Shown here: positions 59,697 through 64,000 of the stretch, piece by piece
Layout of the letters: every line of letters begins with the position of its first letter
Numbering within the stretch: position 1 is the stretch's first letter
From: Brachybacterium phenoliresistens
GTDB taxonomy: Bacteria > Actinomycetota > Actinomycetes > Actinomycetales > Dermabacteraceae
DNA length: 64,000 bases
NCBI RefSeq assembly: GCF_000576425.1
Contig: NZ_KK069992.1
Coordinates: 62,001 to 126,000 of the forward strand
Reading direction: 5' to 3'
Notes under the pieces: generated by a model
What the model was told of the DNA's origin: nothing
The model's input: the letters and a program-made list of their open reading frames with translations, nothing else
Databases searched by the model: none
Made by a program: the position numbers and the translations under genes

Positions 59697-61781
59697 TCAG
59701 GCGAGGCCGCGGCGCTCGAGCAGGTAGCGGACCTCGCGGTCCCGGCCGCGGAAGGCCCGATAGGCCTCGAGCAGATCGCGGGACCCGCCCAGGGCGAGGA
59801 TCCCCGCCCGGAACGCGTCCCCGGCCTCGCGCAGCGGCACGCCGGCGGCGAGCTGCTCCTCGAACCAGGCGACGGAGTCCGCGTCGAAGGCCTCCGCCCA
59901 GAAGTAGGAGTAGTAGCCCGCGGCATATCCGCCGGAGAAGGTGTGGTGGAAGTAGCCGGTGCGGTAGCGCGGCGCGACCAGCGGGTGGGCGAGGCCGGCG
60001 ACCTCGAGCTGCTCGGCCTCGAAGGCGCGCGGGTCCTCGACGCGGACGTCGGCGCCGATCCGGTGCCAGCGCCAGTCCAGCACCGCCGCAGCGAGGTACT
60101 CGACCGTGGCGAAGCCCTCGCCCCACAGGCTCGCGGCCTCGACCCTCTCCAGCAGCTCGGGCGGGACGACCTCCCCGGTCTCCACATGGCGGGCGTAGTG
60201 CTCCACGATGCCCGGGCGCAGCGCCCACATCTCGTTGACCTGGCTGGGGAACTCGACCACGTCGCGCGGGACGGCGGTGCCGGCGACCGAGGGGTTCTCC
60301 ACGTCGCTCAGCAGGCCGTGCAGCGCATGACCGAACTCGTGGAACATCGTGCGGACCTCGTCGAGGGTGACCAGCGCCGGCTCGCCCTCGGCGGGGCGGG
60401 AGATGTTCATGGTGTTGGTGACGATGGGGCGCGTGCCCTCGAGGTGCGAGCGCAGCGACAGCGAGGTCATCCAGGCGCCGCCGCGCTTGGTGTCCCGCGT
60501 GAAGTAGTCGCCGATGAACAGTCCCAGGCCCTCGCCGTCGGCGTCATGGACCTCCCACACCGCGGCCTGCGGGTGGTGGGCCGCGAGATCCTCGCGGCGG
60601 GTGAAGCGCAGGCCGTAGACCTGGCCGGCGGCGTGGAACACGCCGTCCTCGAGCACGCGGTCCAGCGCGAAGTACGGGCTCAGCTCGGCGCGGTCGACCG
60701 CGAAGTCCTCCCGCTGCACCCGGTCGGCGTAGTAGGCCCAGTCCCAGGGGGCGAGCTCGTCCACGCCGTCCTCGGCGGCGCGGCGCGCGATCCGCTCGCG
60801 CTCGCGCTCGACGTTCGCCATCGCAGGGCCGATGGCCCGGGCGAACAGGTCCTCGACCGCGACGGGCAGGGCGGCCGTGCGATCGGCGACCGCGAGGGCG
60901 GCGAAGTCCTCGAAGCCCAGCAGCTCCGCCTTCCGCGCCCGCAGGGAGGCGATGCGCGGGGCCAGCTCCCAGGTCGCGGTGCCGCGCTCGACGGAGGCGC
61001 GGTACAGCCGCTCGCGCACGGCGCGGTCCTCGAGGGAGGTCAGCAGCGGCTGGACGGTGGGCAGGCCCAGCGTGAGCAGCCATCCCTCGAGCCCCGCATC
61101 GGCCGCCGCGGTCGCGGCCGCAGAGCGCTGGGCCGCATCCAGCCCGGCGAGCTGGGACTCCTCGTGCACGGGCACCGCCGCGGCCTTGAGGTCCTTCTTC
61201 ACGGCCTGCGAGAACGCGGTCTGCGCCTCGGAGATCTCCTGGTTCAGCGCGGCGAGGGCCTCGCGGCCGGCGTCGTCCAGGCGGGCGCCGCGCAGCACGA
61301 AGCGCTGGTGGGTCCGCTCGAGGATGTGGCGCTGCTCCGGGCTCAGCGCGACGGTGCCGTCCTCGGCCGCGCGGCGCAGCGCATCGACCCGCGCGAAGAT
61401 GCGCGCGTCCAGGTGCAGCGCGTCGTCCAGGGCCGTGAGCTCGGGGGCGATCTCCTTCTCGATCTCCAGCAGCTCGTCGGTGCCGTCGCAGGCCACGAGG
61501 TGGAAGAAGACGGGGGTGACGCGGCGCAGCACCGGGCTGCCGTGCTCGAGCGGCTCGAGCACGGAGGCGAAGGTCGGCGCGTCCTGCGCGGCGGCCAGGC
61601 GCGCGAGGAGGGCCTTCTGCTCGGCGATCCCGGCGCGGAACGCCGGCAGCAGGTGCTCGGGCCGGATCGCCGCGAAGTCCGGCAGCCCGTAGGGCAGCTC
61701 GGAGGCCCGGGCGAAGGGATTGCCCTCCAGTCCTGCCGCAGCGATGTCGGGATCAGGGGCGCAGGAACCGGATGTGACCAT
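59697..61781 (-). CDS. M3-family oligopeptidase (oligopeptidase A / Dcp type)
   Basis: 694 aa zinc metallopeptidase that cuts short peptides in the cytoplasm. The zinc motif HEFGH lies in TMFHEFGHALHGLLS (about residues 473-487), followed by the third ligand region VVEFPSQVNEMWALRPGIV. The N-terminal half is helical as in the family (FAAIRPEHLLPAFRAGIAEQ), and the length matches Dcp/OpdA (about 680). Start ATG 61781 is 7 nt after TAGGCT. Divergent from a ROK regulator. Confidence 0.92.
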   Translation of the reverse strand: MVTSGSCAPDPDIAAAGLEGNPFARASELPYGLPDFAAIRPEHLLPAFRAGIAEQKALLARLAAAQDAPTFASVLEPLEHGSPVLRRVTPVFFHLVACDGTDELLEIEKEIAPELTALDDALHLDARIFARVDALRRAAEDGTVALSPEQRHILERTHQRFVLRGARLDDAGREALAALNQEISEAQTAFSQAVKKDLKAAAVPVHEESQLAGLDAAQRSAAATAAADAGLEGWLLTLGLPTVQPLLTSLEDRAVRERLYRASVERGTATWELAPRIASLRARKAELLGFEDFAALAVADRTAALPVAVEDLFARAIGPAMANVERERERIARRAAEDGVDELAPWDWAYYADRVQREDFAVDRAELSPYFALDRVLEDGVFHAAGQVYGLRFTRREDLAAHHPQAAVWEVHDADGEGLGLFIGDYFTRDTKRGGAWMTSLSLRSHLEGTRPIVTNTMNISRPAEGEPALVTLDEVRTMFHEFGHALHGLLSDVENPSVAGTAVPRDVVEFPSQVNEMWALRPGIVEHYARHVETGEVVPPELLERVEAASLWGEGFATVEYLAAAVLDWRWHRIGADVRVEDPRAFEAEQLEVAGLAHPLVAPRYRTGYFHHTFSGGYAAGYYSYFWAEAFDADSVAWFEEQLAAGVPLREAGDAFRAGILALGGSRDLLEAYRAFRGRDREVRYLLERRGLA

Positions 61782-61908
61782 GCGCACCAGCCTATCGGCG
61801 GGGCTGGGACCGCCATGGGCTCTCCCGGGGCGGAGCCTGGGACCGGCGCGTCGTGTCCGACCTGCGGGGAGGGGCCCCGCGGCGCGCCGCAGCACGGATA
61901 ATGGCCGG
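61782..61908. promoter_or_regulatory. Divergent promoters of the peptidase and ROK genes
   Basis: Leftward TAGGCT (61794-61789) 7 nt before the peptidase ATG; rightward GATAAT (61897-61902) 6 nt before the ROK ATG. Both would be leaderless. Confidence 0.55.
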
Positions 61909-63111
61909 ATGGATCCCCGGACCGACCCGACCGTGCCGCCGGCCGGTGCGCCCGCGGCGGTCCCGTGCCCGGGCGCCCCCGCGAGCGCGCTGCCCGCCGC
62001 GCCGGGCTCGTCGAGCGCCGGCGAGGTCTACGAGCATCTGGTCCGATGGGGGCCGCACGCCCGCACCGACCTGGCCCGCCTGCTGGGGCTGTCCGGTCCC
62101 ACCCTCACCCGTCTCACCCGCGAGCTGCTCGAGGCGGGGCTGCTGCGCGAGCTGCCGCCGCTGCCCCAGCTCAAGGGGCGGCCGCAGCAGCCGCTGGACG
62201 TCGACGAGGACCACGCCCGCTTCATCGGCATCAAGATCACCGCGCAGAGCGTGTACGCGGCGGTGGTGACGGTCCGCGGGGTCGCGCTCGAGGAGCTGAG
62301 CACGGATCTCTCCAGCGCGGATCCGGCGAGCGTGGTCGAGGAGACCGTCGCGCTGTGCGCGCCGCTGGTGGCGGCGCACCCGCGGGTCGCGGGGGTCGGC
62401 GTGGGCATCGGCGCCCAGGTCGGGGCGGACGGGGCGGTGGCGGCCTCGGCGATGCTCGGCTGGTACGAGCCGTTCCCCCTGCGGTCCGTGCTCGAGGAGC
62501 GCCTGGGCCTGCCGGTGAGCGTGAGCAACGACTTCCATGCCCTGCTCGAGGGGCTGTCCTGGTTCGGGGTGGGCCGGCGCCATCGCAGCTTCGCGGTGAT
62601 CACCATCGGCGCCGGGGTGGGCGTGGGCAGCGTGGTGGAGACGGAGGTCCATCGCGGCCGCCTGCACCTGGCGGGCCTGACGGGCAGCCTGCCCACCATC
62701 ACCCGCGACGGGTGCGGGGTCCCGCTGCGCGATGTCGCCAGCACCGCGCACGTGCTGGAGGCCGCCCGCGCTCGCGGGGCGATCGCGCCGGGCCAGGGGC
62801 TGGACGCCCTGGTCGATGCCGCGCGCGCGGGGGAGGAGCCCGCCCTGGAGGTGGCCCGCGACGTCGCCCACGCCGTGGCCGTCGCCGGCGCGGGGCTGGT
62901 GGGCGTGCTGGACCCGGAGGCGCTGATCCTCGGCGGCGAGGCGGTGGACCTGCTGCGCCTGGGCACCGACTTCCCCGAGGCCCTGCGCTCGCGCCTGACC
63001 CGGGCCCAGCGCGACGTGGTCGTGCGCCTGCTGCCCGCGGAGTTCGACGACTGGGCGCGCGGCGCCGCCGTCATCGCGGTGCGTCGCTTCATCGGCGGGG
63101 AGGGCGCGTGA
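61909..63111 (+). CDS. ROK-family transcriptional regulator
   Basis: 400 aa. N-terminal winged helix (about residues 38-85: EVYEHLVRWGPHARTDLARLLGLSGPTLTRLTREL), then a ROK sugar-kinase-like domain (FIGIKITAQSVYAAVV, GVGIGAQVGADGAV, VSNDFHALLEG, ITIGAGVGVG). The zinc motif CxCGxxGCxE is missing: the equivalent stretch reads GSLPTITRDGCGVPLRDVAS. So it should be a regulator, not a sugar kinase, and may not use the usual zinc site. Its target operon is not adjacent; the divergent peptidase is a candidate. Overlaps the convergent regulator gene by 23 nt. Confidence 0.85.
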   Translation: MDPRTDPTVPPAGAPAAVPCPGAPASALPAAPGSSSAGEVYEHLVRWGPHARTDLARLLGLSGPTLTRLTRELLEAGLLRELPPLPQLKGRPQQPLDVDEDHARFIGIKITAQSVYAAVVTVRGVALEELSTDLSSADPASVVEETVALCAPLVAAHPRVAGVGVGIGAQVGADGAVAASAMLGWYEPFPLRSVLEERLGLPVSVSNDFHALLEGLSWFGVGRRHRSFAVITIGAGVGVGSVVETEVHRGRLHLAGLTGSLPTITRDGCGVPLRDVASTAHVLEAARARGAIAPGQGLDALVDAARAGEEPALEVARDVAHAVAVAGAGLVGVLDPEALILGGEAVDLLRLGTDFPEALRSRLTRAQRDVVVRLLPAEFDDWARGAAVIAVRRFIGGEGA

Positions 63112-64000
63112 GCCCCGGCTCGGCGGCGTGGCGCTCCAGGAAGTCGTAGACCTCGATCTCGTCCACGCCGGGGAAGGCCCCGCGGGGAAGGGGCGAGAAC
63201 ATGTGCGTGTGCACCCGCGCGCTGGGCCAGGCCCGTCCGCTCCACCGCGCGGCCGCCTCTCCCGTGGGGCGCCGGCAGCAGGCCTCGTCCGGGCAGGTCG
63301 AGCTGGCCCGGGCGGTGGTCTCCCGCCCTCGCCACCAGCGGGTGTCCTGGTACGGGACGCCGACGGAGATGGAGAACCCGCCGCTCGCCGAGGAGCCGGT
63401 CTGGGTCGCGCACCAGAAGGACCCGGCGGGGGTGTCGGTGTACTGGTGCTCCTCCGTGGGCCGGTTCTGCGCGCGCAGCGCCGCGCGCGCCTGGAACCTC
63501 CGGCACACCGGCAGGCCCTCGACGGATCCCGTGACGTCCTGGGGCAGCGGGAGGCCGTCGTTCTCGTAGGCCCGGGCGATCGCCCCGTCCTCCTCGACGC
63601 GCAGGAAGTGCAGGCGCATCCCGAGATGCTCGGTCATCAGGTTGGTCATCCGCAGGGCCGCCGACTCGTGCGTCACGCCGAAGGCGTCGCGGAAGTCCTC
63701 CACGGCCAGGTTCCGCTCCTTCTTCGCCTGCTGCAGGAACTCGACCCCCGCCGCCTCGGGGATGAGGCAGGCCGCGGCGAAGTAGTTGATCTCCAGGCGC
63801 TGGCGGAGGAAGTCCGCGTAGGAGGTGGGGGAGGCGTGCTCCAGCAGCTGGTGCGCGATCGCCTGCAGGGCCATGGAGCGAAGCCCGTGCCCGCCGGGGA
63901 CGGAGGCCGGCGGGAGGTAGATCCGCCCGTTCTCCAGGTCCGTGAGGGACCGGGTGGAGGCCGGCAGGTCGCTGACGTAGATGAGCTGCAGCCCCAGACG
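63089..64000 (-). CDS. ramB: RamB/ScfR-like regulator, C-terminal part (gene leaves the window)
   Basis: 303 codons visible; the N-terminal helix-turn-helix lies beyond the right edge. The segment LQLIYVSDLPASTRSLTDLENGRIYLPP, the IrrE/ImmA-like part (MALQAIAHQLLEHASPTSYADFLRQRLEINYFAAACLIPE) and the DUF2083 C-terminus with Cys-rich ends (FWCATQ, CPDEACC) fit the RamB family of acetate/short-acyl metabolism regulators. The peptidase motif HExxH is degenerate (AHQLLEH), as expected for a regulator. The frame is open to the edge, so the ATG at 63874 is internal. Confidence 0.8.
   Translation of the reverse strand, partial: RLGLQLIYVSDLPASTRSLTDLENGRIYLPPASVPGGHGLRSMALQAIAHQLLEHASPTSYADFLRQRLEINYFAAACLIPEAAGVEFLQQAKKERNLAVEDFRDAFGVTHESAALRMTNLMTEHLGMRLHFLRVEEDGAIARAYENDGLPLPQDVTGSVEGLPVCRRFQARAALRAQNRPTEEHQYTDTPAGSFWCATQTGSSASGGFSISVGVPYQDTRWWRGRETTARASSTCPDEACCRRPTGEAAARWSGRAWPSARVHTHMFSPLPRGAFPGVDEIEVYDFLERHAAEPGLTRPPRR

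Overview
The window is very GC-rich (about 73% by eye), densely packed with genes and strongly biased to G/C at third codon positions. It reads like a chromosome segment of a Micrococcales actinobacterium. Brachybacterium or another Dermabacteraceae member is my best guess from the gene content, not a proven assignment. I see no rRNA, tRNA, CRISPR array, prophage or insertion sequence. About 52 protein genes can be supported, two of them cut by the window edges.

Layout. 1-244: start of a secreted protein running off the left edge. 565-5509: moxR / DUF58 / transglutaminase operon. 5605-7696: two-gene K+ uptake system (ktrBA). 7762-9129: type II NADH dehydrogenase. 9532-14778: extracellular phosphate-scavenging pair, a wall-anchored 5'-nucleotidase and a secreted nuclease, behind a PHO-box-like element. 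15093-18074: methyltransferase, kinase-fold phosphotransferase, ArsR/SRPBCC pair. 18143-22488: sbcDC. 22538-24414: Lrp regulator divergent from a branched-chain amino acid exporter (brnFE/azlCD type). 24554-29009: DUF456 protein and a heterodimeric ABC exporter. 29010-29409: a gene-free stretch with a large palindrome and a 20-bp tandem array. 29410-33331: DUF559 protein, single-gene ABC exporter, methyltransferase. 34389-38534: second heterodimeric ABC exporter and a small L7/L12-like protein. 38618-41339: polar amino acid ABC importer. 41393-46153: gluconate locus (FadR-type regulator, GntP, gluconate 5-dehydrogenase, FGGY gluconokinase). 46214-50096: aldo/keto reductase, two acetyltransferases, App1-type phosphatase, low-molecular-weight tyrosine phosphatase. 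50162-58828: mucin-like surface protein, phosphoglucomutase, membrane protein, Pit/DUF47 phosphate transporter, small conserved proteins. 58895-64000: unknown protein, M3 oligopeptidase, ROK regulator, and a RamB-like regulator cut by the right edge.

The most unusual signal is not a gene. At least five unrelated genes end inside short tandem repeats whose unit contains the gene's own stop codon. Most unit lengths are not multiples of three, so the extra stops fall in several frames. Two long perfect palindromes of lower GC (25-bp and 21-bp arms) lie in the same kind of intergenic space. A second genome-scale signal is the octamer GGCCGATG, found more than 60 times by eye although GAC is otherwise the usual Asp codon. 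A third is a uniform leaderless promoter architecture, with a TANNNT-like box 6-7 nt before the start codon at about fifteen genes.
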